Part shown: piece by piece, positions 10,850-20,989 of the stretch | Layout: every line of letters begins with the position of its first letter | Numbering within the stretch: the first letter of the stretch is position 1 | Assembly (NCBI GenBank): GCA_030220185.1 | Contig: JASPKZ010005703.1 | Span: 372,001 to 436,000, forward strand | Direction of reading: 5' to 3' | DNA length: 64,000 bases | Source of the DNA: Diploptera punctata | Taxonomy: Eukaryota > Arthropoda > Insecta > Blattodea > Blaberidae | Translations under genes and position numbers: made by a program | Notes under the pieces: model-generated | Database searches by the model: none | What the model was told of the DNA's origin: nothing | What the model saw: only the letters and a program-made list of their open reading frames with translations

Positions 10850-11390
10850 TTGTAATAAATGATTGTAAAGAGTGACAGGGGATGAGTTGAGGTAGTAACA
10901 CCACCAGTCCATCCTGTTTATTGACGCGAGACCAGTCGCCATGTTGAAACAGGTTTTGTCACTGCTTACATAACATATAAAGTAATACAGACATCTTATC
11001 AGAGCTTCATCTAGAAAAATGTAAAAAGCTTCTAATTGCATTCTGTGAGGATGCCTGTTGATAAAGTGGCTCACAACAAATTGCGTCTCTATCTTCAATG
11101 TATCGCTCAGCGAAATGACTCGAATTAAGTAAAACTCAACTAGTTTTGTCTTTTTTGTACATTCCAGTCTCTTCCATCGCCGAGACAACGTATATTCTCA
11201 CTTTCAAATACAACACATTTGAAATTACATTGTTTAAATGTGTACAGAAACATCAGTTTATTGTTAATAACGTGTATAACATTTGTAGGTTACAAGTTTA
11301 TGTTACCATCAAACACTAACATATCCTGCCCGGGCATCCTAGCAGAAACATAGAAACATTTATTTTTCCTTTATATATATATATATACCT
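10850..11390. other. Unassigned stretch
   Basis: No repeat family match seen. A minus-strand frame stays open for about 110 codons (10,860-11,188) before entering the ATT run, but has no recognisable motif and no splice or promoter context, so I do not call a gene. Confidence 0.3.
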
Positions 11391-11708
11391 GTCCACCGCT
11401 GTGGTCTCGAGGTAGCGTGCTGCCTTGTCACGCAGCGGGCCCGGGTTCGATCCCCGGTCGGGGCAGTTTTTCGGGGTTTTTCCTCACCTGTAAGACAAAT
11501 GTCAGGAAAACTTTAAGGCCCAAACGGTCCCCGAAATCATATGGCCATCATCAACATCATTATCATCATCATCCTTCACAGGTGTGGAAGGAAAACAACG
11601 GGAAGCTACCACACCTACATAATTCCCTAGTAAAGCTGAGAGCATAGCATGAAAATTCTATGATTGCAGTGAAGGACCTGTCTTCGGGCAGAATTACTAT
11701 GGATGGAT
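11391..11708 (+). mobile_element. SINE-1 full-length copy
   Basis: Complete head (box A region GTGGTCTCGAGG, box B GGTTCGATCCCCGG), core and 3' end (CATAGCATGAAAATTC, GGGCAGAATTACTATGG). A 10-bp ATATATACCT duplication (11,381-11,390 and 11,709-11,718) is probably the TSD, though part of it is TA repeat. Confidence 0.85.
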
Positions 11709-11762
11709 ATATATACCTTTGAAATATTTTTCCGGTTCAGGCATTTATTTTCTTTTCTTGGC

Positions 11763-11763
<1 letters not shown>

Positions 11764-11808
<45 letters not shown>
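11764..11808. repeat. (TA)n microsatellite
   Basis: Pure TA run next to the tRNA-like head at 11,831. Confidence 0.95.
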
Positions 11809-11809
<1 letters not shown>

Positions 11810-11830
11810 GACATGAAAAGAAGAATAGGT

Positions 11831-11902
11831 GCTTGGACGGGGATTTGAACCTGGACCTCTGAATTGATACTTCAGTGAGCTGCCGGTTACGCCATCCAAG
11901 AA
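11831..11902 (-). repeat. tRNA-like cassette (left of an inverted pair)
   Basis: The reverse strand contains TTGGATGGCGTAACCGGCAG (box A-like D arm) and GGTTCAAATCCCC (box B), closing with a CTTGG/CCAAG acceptor-like pairing. Anticodon and T arms are imperfect. Tail: CACCTATTCTTC then (TA)n. Confidence 0.55.
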
Positions 11903-11965
11903 TCCTAGTAGAAACCTTTATTTTTCTTTATATGTTTGCATATGTCTTTAAATATTTGTACGACA

Positions 11966-12041
11966 ATTCTTGGATACCGTAACCGGCAGCTCACTGAAGT
12001 ATCAATTCTGAGGCCCGGGTTCAAATCCCCGCCCAAGCATC
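11966..12041 (+). repeat. tRNA-like cassette (right of an inverted pair)
   Basis: Near-identical copy, in the opposite orientation, of the 11,831 cassette: TTGGATACCGTAACCGGCAG then GGTTCAAATCCCCGCCCAAGC, followed by ATCTATTCTTCT. The two are head to head, separated by 63 bp. Confidence 0.55.
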
Positions 12042-12120
12042 TATTCTTCTTTTCATGTTTTATATTATATATGCTAAGAAAAGAAAAATAAATGCCTGAA
12101 CCGGAGAATATATTTAAAGG

Positions 12121-12200
12121 GTATATATATATATATATCCGGGTTCGAATCCCGTCCAGGCATTTATTTTTCTTATCATACCATATATATATATATAAAC
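12121..12200 (+). repeat. (TA)n - half-tRNA - (TA)n cassette
   Basis: Same arrangement as 7,383-7,510: TA runs at 12,121-12,139 and 12,182-12,197 around GGGTTCGAATCCCG and CAGGCATTTATTTTTCTTAT. Confidence 0.75.
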
Positions 12201-12471
12201 CTGTCAAAGACTGCGATGGACAAAATATGTGGCACGAATGGGAGTTGAAAGACGGGCATGGATGCTCTTGTTTGTAGAAAAAAAACCAGAGGGAATGCGC
12301 CGAACTGATAAAGGCTGTTACACCATACCCCTAAATATGTACAAAACGAATTTGTTCGCGGGTCCTATGCAATGTTGAAATTATTATTAATAGTTTAAGA
12401 TAAAATATAATAAATATAATGTAGCCTATTGATAACGTTAAATAGAAATTACAATTGCATTAACTATCAGT

Positions 12472-12774
12472 GGGGGGCACGCCGTAGGGTAGTGGTTAAG
12501 GCACTGCGCTACAAGCCGGAAGGTCGAGGGTTCGAGTCCCGGTGGGGTCAGGATTTTTAAACTGACCCAAACCTTCTGGCGGCACTATGGCCCTGGGGTC
12601 GACTCAGCCTCTAACTTAAATGAGTACCAGACGCTTGTTCAGGGGTTAAGGCGGCCGTCACGCAGGGCTGACAACCCGGCTGACATCAAGTGCCGATTGT
12701 CAAGAAAAAGTGGGAGCCTTAACCTCCTACTACCCCAAGGGCCTCCTGAGGCCTGTAGTGGGATCACTTTACCT
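12472..12774 (+). mobile_element. SINE-3 full-length copy with TSD
   Basis: tRNA-like head: TAGTGGTTAAGGCACTGCGC (box A) and GGTTCGAGTCCCGG (box B). The body holds CACTATGGCCCTGGGGTCG and GGCTGACAACCCGGCTGAC, ending in GGGATCACTTTAC. A perfect 12-bp TSD, TTAACTATCAGT, lies at 12,460-12,471 and 12,775-12,786. Confidence 0.85.
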
Positions 12775-12942
12775 TTAACTATCAGTTATGAACGTATAGC
12801 CAACCATTTTTATTATTACTTGTAACAATGAAACTATTTTAATCAGAACTGCCAACTGACAAAATAAAATACAAATTTTATCACAACATCAAAAATACAC
12901 CTTTTAACGTGAAATCGTTTGTTTTATTTAGCCTGACTATTT

Positions 12943-13556
12943 AACTCATGACCCAAATGGAAGTCAATAACAAATCATGTTTCAATGAATTTTGTTTTAC
13001 AACCAATGACAGTCGTGTTTCACCTCGCTCTTTATTGATTTCTCTCTAACAGCTCCTGCTTTTGTGATAAAGAAAGCTCCTCCTTTTTAATACTCTGGGC
13101 AGATCAGAGCATTATTTTTCTCCAATAAATACATTGAATATAGCAAATATTGAACAGATTCCGCGAGTTGTTTACTAAAAAAATAAATGAATAACCTATA
13201 ATGTTGATTATAATATACAGTTTGACGTGTTACATTAGGCTATTTCTCCACTAGGGTGCATTCTTACAATATTGCGATCCTATTTGACAATAAATAATAT
13301 GATCAAGTTGCAGTGAATATACATAACCTCACATTTTTATTTGTTTTCAAACATCGCCGTTTACATGAAATATGTACATATTTTAAAATACAGGTAACTA
13401 TATTTAAATAATGATATTTGAGTAAACAGTTTAATTTTATTCGTTAAATAGTCCTAACAAATGCCACTGTTGATTTTAAAATCCTCTAGATAAATTCACG
13501 AATCACGAATTTATCGATGATTTGGAAATCACTCGTGACATTTACTTAAGATAATG
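12943..13556 (+). repeat. R700 copy 2
   Basis: Starts GACTATTTAACTCATG and ends GTGACATTTACTTA, with the shared ACAGTCGTGTTTCACCT, CAGAGCATTATTTTT and CTAGGGTGCATTCTTACAAT segments in the same order as at 29,641. The terminal hairpin (AAATGCCACTG...TCGTGACATTT) is present but more decayed. Confidence 0.7.
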
Positions 13557-13629
13557 AAACAAGTACCGATGAAATGAAATTATTTATATACATACAATTA
13601 ATTTTCATTGCCCTTCTTGTCAAAAAAAA

Positions 13630-13960
13630 ACTCCGTGGTGCGACAGGCCTAGAAGGTCGTCTACAGGCGGCTACTACCCTCACATCCACATGTATCAAAT
13701 CAAAGAGATGGACGATCATGTAACCAGTGTACGGGTGACATGTAGTTAGAATGTAGCGTCCTCTTGCCGTTATAGCTGATTTACTCAACATGAAGTCGCT
13801 ACTTATTGTAGCTATCCAAATTTTTCACGATACTGGGTGGGCACCGGTCACCGATACTGGCTGAAATTCCATAAGAAATTCACTTCTCTCATGAGGGACT
13901 AGAACAACCAGAGCAAGTTCCGGAGCTCTGCGCCAAGGTATCAATCAGTTGCTTTGTTTG
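13630..13960 (-). mobile_element. SINE-2 copy
   Basis: The minus strand shows CTTGGCGCAGAGCTCCGG, a mutated box B, then the SINE-2 body (GCCAGTATCGG, CACCCAGTATCG, TAGCTACAATAAGTAGCGAC, ACATGTGGATGTGAGGG). A family layout comparable to 24,120. Confidence 0.7.
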
Positions 13961-14432
13961 CTAGCACTAATTTTTGAATACATTTTCTAACATGCGCCAC
14001 TAAAATTTTTGAAAATCCGAGGCGGGCACCACGCGCATGCGCCAATAGATGAAAGGGGATACAATTTTTAATCATGCAATGCTACCAACATACATAACGA
14101 TATGTTCATATAATTTAATACAAAGTATTCTTAGGCCTAAAATAACTTAAAAAGTTAACCTAATGCAATTTAAGTACTATAACCTGTAAAAGTATGAAAT
14201 ATTAATGAAACGCCCAAAAATAGTTAGTGTAAATAGTAAGTTATGGAATTCTGAAGTATATGTTGGCTGCATTCGAGCAAATAAATAAAATGACCAGAAA
14301 AACAATATGGCTGCTACACCAAACGATACGAAGAGTTAAAATATATTCGAAACATAATTAGAAAACGTTTAAAAGATGTTTTAAGCGATAGTTATTGTTA
14401 AAAAAGAATACTCAGTGAAAGTAAAATAAATA

Positions 14433-14828
14433 GATCGGTCGCAGTGGACTAGTTGTTACACTCTTTGCCTCTGATCCCGAGGGTAGCGGATTCAAACCCG
14501 GCTAGTGTCGATGGATTTTTTAGGGCGGAAAAATCCAAGGAGCAAGTCTTCCGGGAGGAAGTTAAAGCCGTGGGTTCCGAGTCTGAAGATTTTTAGGCTC
14601 GTAAAAGATTCTTAAGCCTGAATAGAAAGGCCTCTAAGCAACATTTACCGACATCGACGTCCTAGTAATACCTTAGTTGCCTGCTAGATGTCTCATTGAG
14701 TCGGTGTGTTGACCGCATGCCATTCATAACATCTATGGCCAAAATAAGATAACTAAATTAACTTGGTCTAGTGGCTCCTGACAAGAGAGAGGCTATGGCT
14801 CAACATTGGGCTATGCTGTTATAGATAG
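14433..14828 (+). mobile_element. SINE-4 full-length copy
   Basis: Head GGTCGCAGTGGACTAGTTGT (box A) and GGATTCAAACCCGG (box B). Body: GATGGATTTTTTAGG, AAGTCTTCCGGGAGGAAG, GTGGGTTCCGAGTC, then GACATCTAGCAG-type and ACATTGGGCTATG segments. An AAAATAAATA duplication at 14,423-14,432 and 14,829-14,838 is a likely TSD. Confidence 0.75.
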
Positions 14829-14839
14829 AAAATAAATAT

Positions 14840-15885
14840 AATGTGTGAAAGGTATTTTAAAATCGCGGTGCGTGTTGGAAACGTGAGCTCTAAAATAAAA
14901 TTAATAAGTTTGCAATTGTTTATTCATATGCTGGCGAAAGTTTAATCGTTTTTGTGGTTATTACAGCACATGTTACTGTAATGTTCTATTTTTTTAGCGT
15001 TTTTTAAATAATAAGGTATTGAAATCAGGTATAGTATGAAGAAAAACAGTGTTGCACGCCACTGAAAACAGTAACATTGTTTTTATATCCCTGGGGGCAT
15101 GATTTTTGCTTTATTAATTAAAATGCAGTCTCATTACTCATTGGCAAATCGAAGTGGGCCACGGAAACATGTGAAGGAGAGGAACATACAACAAACCAGA
15201 TGGCAGGACAATACAGGGTCCGATAGCCCGCGCCACTCTGATAAAGCTCACAATAACAAAACACTGTTGCAGATTTCATTGGAAAGCAACTTCCTGACAC
15301 AACGCCATTAACGAAACTGATAGGGGGCCGCGATAAGAGATGGCGCTGATAGCCGTTGCTAAGGCAACAATCTCCCCACCAAGCCCTGCGCTAGCTCACT
15401 TATCTATGGAAGGGCATCGGCCAGGATATTTGGAGATGCTATCACTTTAACTAGCTCTGGATATTCATTAGATGCTATCTACAGCCTAGCTAGAGCTTTC
15501 TGTCTGTCCTTCTCGCTTGCTACACGTATGGCTCAACATAAATACCTACAACCTGTTTCTTTTCTCTAAACTACAGGTTTACACACATTTACAGGTATTG
15601 TTGAAGGAAAATCCCCTGTATATGGTGTTTGGCGATAGCGAATTGTTGCTATATGGCCACATCAACTTGAACGCTCTATGTCAGTCACTTTTTTTCTAGT
15701 TTTAGTTTAACCTCTTCCTTTTAGATAGACCTCACGCACGACTTACGTTACACGATAGGTGGCAGGCAACTGCATTATCCGCTAATAACATTGACTCTTG
15801 GACCACAATAAAACATACAAAACCTAAATCAAATCATAATCTGATAAAATATTTAGAATTAGGCCTATATAATCTTAGATTTAAA
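14840..15885. other. Gene-less, partly GC-richer unique stretch
   Basis: No repeat family recognised. About 15,080-15,530 is clearly less AT-rich than its surroundings and contains CGCGCCACTCTG and GGCCGCGATAAGAGATGGCG. Short frames on both strands end within 70 codons. It could be a unique, possibly regulatory, segment, but nothing proves this. Confidence 0.3.
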
Positions 15886-15887
15886 AA

Positions 15888-16208
15888 CTCCACCGCTGTC
15901 GTCTCGAGGTAGCGTTCTGCCTTGTCACGCAACAGGGGGACCAGGTTCGATTCCCGGTCGGGATAGGCTCCTGAGTGAGATTTTTTCGGTTTTTTTTTTC
16001 TCACCTGTAAGACAAATGTCAGGAAGCTTAGGGCCCAACGGTCCCCGAAAATTAATCCGGCCATCACCATCCTTATCATTATCATCCCTCAATGGTGTGG
16101 AAAGCAACGGGAAGCTATAATTCTTTAGTAAAACTGCAAAGCATAGCATGGAAATGCTATGTTTGCAGTGAAAGACCTGCCCTCGGGCTGAATTGCTATA
16201 GAATAGAA
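15888..16208 (+). mobile_element. SINE-1 copy with TSD
   Basis: Full head (CCACCGCTGTCGTCTCGAGG, box B GGTTCGATTCCCGG), core and 3' end. The 9-bp ATTTAAAAA occurs at 15,879-15,887 and 16,209-16,217. A second SINE-1 starts 5 bp further on. Confidence 0.8.
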
Positions 16209-16221
16209 ATTTAAAAATAAG

Positions 16222-16532
16222 TCTACCGCTGTATTCTCGAGGTAGCGTGCTGCCTTGTTACCCGACCGGCCCGGGTTCGATTCACGGTCAGGATAAGCTT
16301 CCTGGGTGAGGATTTTTCGGGGTTTTTCCTCGCCTGTAAGACAAATGTCAGGAAGCTTTGAGACCCAAAAGGACTCCGAACATCATTTGGCCATCATCAT
16401 CATCATTACCATTCCACAGTGGGGAAAACAACGGGAAGCTAGCACACATGTAATTCCCTAGTAACGCTGCAAAGCATAGATGGACATATTATGATTGCAG
16501 TGAAGGGCCTGCCCTATGGCAGAACACTACAG
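16222..16532 (+). mobile_element. SINE-1 copy, tandem with the preceding one
   Basis: Head CTACCGCTGTATTCTCGAGG, box B GGTTCGATTCACGG, core CCTGTAAGACAAATGTCAGG and 3' end CAGAACACTACAG. Same strand as the 15,888 copy, and separated only by the latter's TSD. Confidence 0.8.
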
Positions 16533-16594
16533 ATTATAAATATAAGAAGTTATTTCACCAGCACAAAGCAGAAGAGATTGAACTAATGTTTTCT

Positions 16595-16850
16595 TAAAAA
16601 TGGTCTCCGAACACCATCTGGCCATCAATATCATCAATTTCACATTCGCCGCATTATATTAAGTTTAGATTAAGGCCTCTCCTGGCGCATTATTACCACC
16701 ATCATCACCTATCATATAATCGAGGCAGCCGCAACCCCGCCTTCCAGGCGCCCCAACCTCAGAAGTGGGTTACAATTGCTCCATTCCAGGACAGAATACG
16801 GGAAATGTCGTAATGACATCTTGGTGGCATTGATTTAATCTTTAAATCGG
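16595..16850 (+). mobile_element. Composite SINE fragment (SINE-1 core plus SINE-5 body)
   Basis: Begins in the SINE-1 core (GGTCTCCGAACACCATCTGG), passes through CACATTCGCCGCATTATATT and then carries the complete SINE-5 3' body (AAGGCCTCTCCTGGCGCA, AGTGGGTTACAATTG, CATCTTGGTGGCATTGAT). It links two SINE families through a shared core. Confidence 0.6.
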
Positions 16851-16859
16851 CAATGTATC

Positions 16860-17400
16860 ATATAAGATACATTTATTTCATTTATTTACCATTGTTTATG
16901 AAACAATAGAAAACAAATGAGTAGAAATTACTTAAATGTGTGTCAAATTACACAATAATAACTTAGAGTTTACACTATTTTGTTTTCTTTGCGGTCCGAA
17001 ACATATCAATAACTGTTAGGAGATCTTTTTCGCCTATTTAAGGGTTAAAAACGCAAGCACAGATTATGTTTGTCACAGATTATAGGCCTACCTGTCTCTC
17101 TCGCTAAACCTTGGCTAAACATCTAGGTCGTCTGTACAATAATAACTGTCCACGATACCGAGTTTATCGTGTGTATGAACTAATTTTATGTGCCCCATTC
17201 CACGCGAGCTTTAACAGTGACACCACCGTCGGAAGATGTTTAAAATTTGTTTCACAAACATACTTTCTTTGACCATAATAGGACAAGGAAGCCTTCCCGA
17301 ATGAGGAATTATGTCAATCCGAGGCCTGCTCCTAGACAGCACAAGCATTTAAGGTAAGACACACCATGCACTGACATATTCAATTCTTAACTAGGGGAAT
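16860..17400. other. Gene-less AT-rich stretch
   Basis: Nothing recognised: no frame above 60 codons, no SINE or LINE signature; one TAGGCCTA palindrome at 17,083. Confidence 0.4.
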
Positions 17401-17566
17401 ATGATGGTCATATAGTATTCGGGGACTATTTGGGCCTTCAAGTTTGCCGACATTTGTCTTACAGGTGAGGAAGAGCCCTGAAATAAAGTCTCACCAAGGA
17501 AACTTGTCCGACCGGGAATCTAACCCTGACCCGCTGCATCCGAGATAATGTTACTTCGAGACCATT
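17401..17566 (-). mobile_element. SINE-1 5' half
   Basis: Minus-strand head (GGTCTCGAAGTAAC, box B mutated to GGTTAGATTCCCGG) and core (CTGTAAGACAAATGTC) without the 3' half. Confidence 0.65.
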
Positions 17567-17714
17567 TTATTTATTCTAAAAACACGAAATTAAATTAGCA
17601 ATAGCTACATTACTTTCTGAATCAATACTTTTAAAATTCATGACGAAACACAGTTGAGATTACTATGTAAAATTGACAATATAAAAATAAAAATCCTGAG
17701 ATCTCAGTCTTCCT

Positions 17715-17796
17715 CAAATTTGGATGTAGGATGTGGAGTACTTTCGGGGCATATGCTCCATCTTCAGCTTGTAAATCCTACATCCTAATCCAAAGT
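17715..17796. repeat. Small hairpin element
   Basis: Inverted arms TTGGATGTAGGAT (about 17,720) and ATCCTACATCCTAATCCAA (17,775) around CTTTCGGGGCATATGCTCCA and CTTCAGC. The loop holds, on the reverse strand, a GAAGATGGAGC...CGAAAG module similar to that in the hairpin at 23,931. Confidence 0.5.
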
Positions 17797-17802
17797 TGAT
17801 CT

Positions 17803-18385
17803 TCTTCTTCTTCACGGTTTAGGTTTATTTACTAGCCTGTTCCGGCTCCAAATTGCTGCTCTTTCCATCTTTTCCTTGGTCTTCCCAAACTTCTTCTTCC
17901 TCGTGATGAATAGTTGTATGCTGCTATTGGTATTCTATTCTCAGTCATCCTTGCCAAGTGTTCTTTTAAGTTTGTTCTGTGTTTCTCTATTGATGAGTTT
18001 AATTCCTCTACTTTTAGTTGTTGTCTTATTTCTGTGTTATGTTTTTTGTCTGTTCTTTGATATCCTGCTATTGGTCTGAGGAATCTCATTTCAGCAGCTT
18101 GTATTCTGGCAGATTGTTGTTTCGGAACCATAAGTAATAATAGGGACTGCCATTGTCTTGCATAATTTCATTATAGATTCTTTCCTGGCTTTATTTTTCA
18201 AAGTTCTTTTTAGTGTACCTGTTATATAATTAAACTTATTTATATCTGTTTCTGCTGTGTATGATATTTCGCAACCTAGGAAGTTATATGATACTGCTTG
18301 TTCAATTGGTTTATTTTCTAATATTATCTTATTTTTATATTGTAAATATTACTTTCTGAGTGAGGATGCAATTTTATCATTAGCT
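17803..18385 (-). pseudogene. LINE-B-like 3' fragment
   Basis: The minus strand reads LKNKARKESIMKLCKTMAV and PIITYGSETT, then after a frameshift ARIQAAEMRFLRPIAGYQRT, NLKEHLARMTENRIP and GRRSLGRPRKRW. This is the post-palm part of a non-LTR reverse transcriptase. The last 300 bp equal the copy at 2,690. Confidence 0.7.
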
Positions 18386-18404
18386 TTATTATTATTACTT
18401 TCTC

Positions 18405-18690
18405 CCGAACCACAGTCGAGCGGTTTAAAGGCGTCACGTCATGCCTTGGCGCAGAGTTATGGGATTTACTCTGATTCGAGACATCATGTAGTAGTGACAT
18501 TTTCTCATGAAATTTTCGACAGTATAAGACGGCTATCTACCCAGCATGGTGAAGAATTTGGGTAGTTAAAATGAAAGAGAGACTCCAGGTTGAGAAAACC
18601 ACCTATAAGGGCTGAAGGAATCCGACATGCTCCCCTCTTATCAGCTCTATACATATGCCTGTTGTGAGGTCAAGGACCTTCTAAGTCTGC
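18405..18690 (+). mobile_element. SINE-2 copy
   Basis: CGAGCGGTTTAAAGGCG, GCCTTGGCGCAGAGTTATGGG, box B TGATTCGAGAC and the body TACCCAGCATGGTGAAG, GACTCCAGGTTGAG. Diverged at the 3' end. Confidence 0.65.
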
Positions 18691-18949
18691 CTTTTATTAT
18701 TCTTTCACACGGCTGGAAAAAGCACATGAGACAAAATAGTAAGGTTTTAAGGATTTTTATTTGAAATGGAATTGAAACGTAATGACAATATTAGTATGTT
18801 TATAATTTACGAGAAATTAATTAATTTTCAGATTTCACATAATATGTGCTCAGATCATAAGGTGCAGATCAACTTGTACGTTATTATGATATGCTGTATA
18901 TAAAATCACAATATGTTTGACTTTTTTTTCCGCCGGTCAAAGAAAACGT

Positions 18950-19405
18950 AACTACCTCACTGGCACTATCGAGAACGGAGGTTCATGGCCGCGCAGAAAT
19001 AATCTCTATATACATTCCTATCCTGAGCTACTATTTTCTAATCATTTCCTTATAATTCACCTACATCAAATGGTGATTAATATTATTTTCCCATCTCATT
19101 CTTGGCCTACCTATTGGGAGCTATCCCTCTGGTTTTCCTACAATAAGATTACATGCCCCTATTTTATTCTCCAGCCATGTCTTACTCATCGCAGTCTACG
19201 AGACTTAACTAGTCTTATTACATCTGACTTCGCATAAAGATCATGTAGCTCACAGTTACGTAGATCAGTTTTCTCAATTCACCTGTCTAACTAGCATTCT
19301 TAGGTCCTAAAATGTTCCTAAGCACTTCATTCTCAAATAATCGTCATATTTTTCGCATCTTTTAAAGTAAGACATCATTTTCGCAATCATATAACATAAA
19401 TGGAA
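18950..19405 (-). pseudogene. LINE-A 3' fragment
   Basis: Starts, on plus, with the reverse of the family 3' terminus (CTCACTGGCACTATCGAG) and continues through decayed GKP..GRPRMRWE, SRRLRWAGH and HDLYAKSDVI-type codons up to the ETWTL region near 19,390. Many substitutions; no single open frame. Confidence 0.7.
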
Positions 19406-19472
19406 CATTTGCTAACGGCGAATAAATACAAATAAATAAATAAACAAATAGACAATTAATAAACAAATAAAT

Positions 19473-19479
<7 letters not shown>

Positions 19480-19504
<25 letters not shown>
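19480..19504. repeat. (AT)n microsatellite
   Basis: Pure AT run preceded by AAATAAATA-type repeats (19,420-19,475). Confidence 0.9.
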
Positions 19505-19507
<3 letters not shown>

Positions 19508-19534
19508 TGGTTTAATATATTTTTTAGAGAAGTT

Positions 19535-19975
19535 GAGAGGCAAGAGTCACTGTAATAATTATAAGTTATATCAGGCGTTTCCAGAATTAAGTCAATGTTT
19601 AATTCCTTTCAACACCTCTTTGTCCACCGCTGTGGTCTCGAGGTAGCGTGCTGCCTTGTCACGCAGCGGGCCCAGGTTCGATTCCCGGTCGGGACAGTTT
19701 TTCTGGGCGAGGTTTTTATCGGGGTTTTTCCTCACCTGTAAGACAAATGTCAGGAAAACTTTAAGGTCCAAACGGTCCCCGAAATCATATGGCCATAATC
19801 ATCATCCTTCACCGGTGTGGAAAGCAACGGGAAGCTACCACACCTACAATTCCCTAGTAAAGCTGCAAAGCATAGCATGAAAATGCTATGGTTGCAGTGA
19901 AAGACCTGCCCTCGGACAGAATTACTATGGATTGAACACCTCTTTCTTGTTTGTAATTATTGCTCTTTGGTCTCT
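19535..19975 (-). pseudogene. LINE-A fragment split by a SINE-1
   Basis: The minus strand of 19,540-19,621 and 19,935-19,975 together reads as the LINE-A stretch coding NRNEMHKEIKHRLNSGN. The two parts are separated by the SINE-1 at 19,622. Confidence 0.65.
19622..19934 (+). mobile_element. SINE-1 full-length copy with 11-bp TSD, inside LINE-A
   Basis: Full SINE-1 from TCCACCGCTGTGGTCTCG to GACAGAATTACTATGGATTG. Perfect TSD AACACCTCTTT at 19,611-19,621 and 19,935-19,945. The target is the minus-strand LINE-A relic, so this SINE moved after that LINE. Confidence 0.9.
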
Positions 19976-19997
19976 TAATTTAAGATAGAATAAAATA

Positions 19998-20250
19998 TTA
20001 CGAGAGTGTACATTGAGAATAAAATGCTTAGGAAAGTGTTTGGACAAAAGCGAGATGAACAGACAGACATGAAAGAATAAAACTACATAACGATTAGTCA
20101 CATAATCTTTATGGGAAAGCGTATGTAATAAGAACAGTAGCTACTATGATTTATAGGAAAGTAATTATGCAGGGAATGATTGACAACGTTAGAGATGTAT
20201 GTCCTCGCGGTCATGAACCTCCGGAACTGTTAGTGCCAATGAGACAGAAG
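19998..20250 (+). pseudogene. LINE-A 3' fragment
   Basis: GAGAATAAAATGCTTAGGAAAGTG codes ENKMLRKV, followed by GQKRDEQTD and, after frame breaks, the HNLYGKAYVIRT and 3'-end region. Diverged. Confidence 0.65.
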
Positions 20251-20251
20251 G

Positions 20252-20330
20252 TTTTTGAATTCAGCCACTTCTTCAAGATTTTCTTCAATTTTTGTTAAGT
20301 ATCCATTTCTATTTAATAATGTGACCTTTT
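20252..20330 (-). pseudogene. LINE-A internal fragment
   Basis: The reverse strand codes a decayed NGYLTKIEENLEEVAEFK, matching the NGQLMANEGNFEEIAEFKYL segment of the copy at 20,990. Opposite orientation to the fragment just upstream. Confidence 0.55.
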
Positions 20331-20397
20331 TATTTATATTTACGTACATTCATATTAAACATGGTGAATATGTAAAATGGTGATTATGATGGTCGAA

Positions 20398-20541
20398 TGA
20401 TGTTTGGGTACCTTTCGTTCTTTAAAGTTTCTTGACATGTCATACAGTAAAAAAGAAAACAAAAAAAACTGGAAACTTGTCCCGACCGGGGATACCCGCT
20501 GCGTTAGAGGTAGTTACGTTACCCCCATATACCAGCGGTGG
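20398..20541 (-). mobile_element. SINE-1 5' half
   Basis: Minus-strand head ending CCACCGCTGGTATATGG, with a deletion in the head and in box B, and a core interrupted by an A-rich stretch. Its 3' half is missing; another SINE-1 follows in the same orientation. Confidence 0.6.
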
Positions 20542-20551
20542 ATATCTCCAT

Positions 20552-20880
20552 CCATCCATAGTAATTCTGCCCGAGGGCAGGTCTTGCACTGCAATCATAG
20601 CATTTTGATGCTATGTTTTGCAGCTTTACTAGGGGATTGTAGGCGTAGTAGCTTCCCGTTGCTTTCCACACCGATGAAGGATGATGATGATGATAATGAT
20701 AAGAATGAAGATGATGGCCAGGCCACATGATTTCGGGGACCGTTTGGACCTTAAAGTTTTCTTGACATTTGTCTTACAGGTGAGGAAAAACCCCGATAAA
20801 AATCTCACCCAGAAAAACTGTCCCGACCGGGGATCGAACCCGGGCCCGCTGCGTGACAAGACAGAACGCTACCTCGAATA
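20552..20880 (-). mobile_element. SINE-1 copy
   Basis: Complete 3' end (CCATAGTAATTCTGCCCGAG on plus), core and box B (GGTTCGATCCCCGG on minus). The head stops at CTCGA, where (TA)n begins, so the first 20 bp are missing. Confidence 0.8.
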
Positions 20881-20897
20881 TAAATATATATATATAT

Positions 20898-20977
20898 GAT
20901 TGAGAAAGTTTTCTTGGGTTTTCCGCGTCATGGATTCAAGGTCGACCTCTGGCCACTGATTCCGAAGTTTCGGCATG
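20898..20977. repeat. Foldback arm FB2, left
   Basis: AGAAAGTTTTCTTGGGTTTT, CCGCGTCATGGATTC, GGCCACTGATTCCGAAG and TTTCGGCATGA. Its inverted partner is at 21,795-21,874, and a solo copy at 54,607. Confidence 0.7.
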
Positions 20978-20989
20978 AGATAATTGCAT

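Noticed and set aside
10542..11188. Long minus frames of 120 and 144 codons
   Set aside because: Much of each is poly-Asn or poly-Ile from the ATT microsatellite; one overlaps the LINE-B tail on the other strand. The remaining 110 codons show no recognisable domain.
18257..18565. 102-codon plus-strand frame
   Set aside because: Crosses from antisense LINE-B into a SINE-2; no homology-like features.
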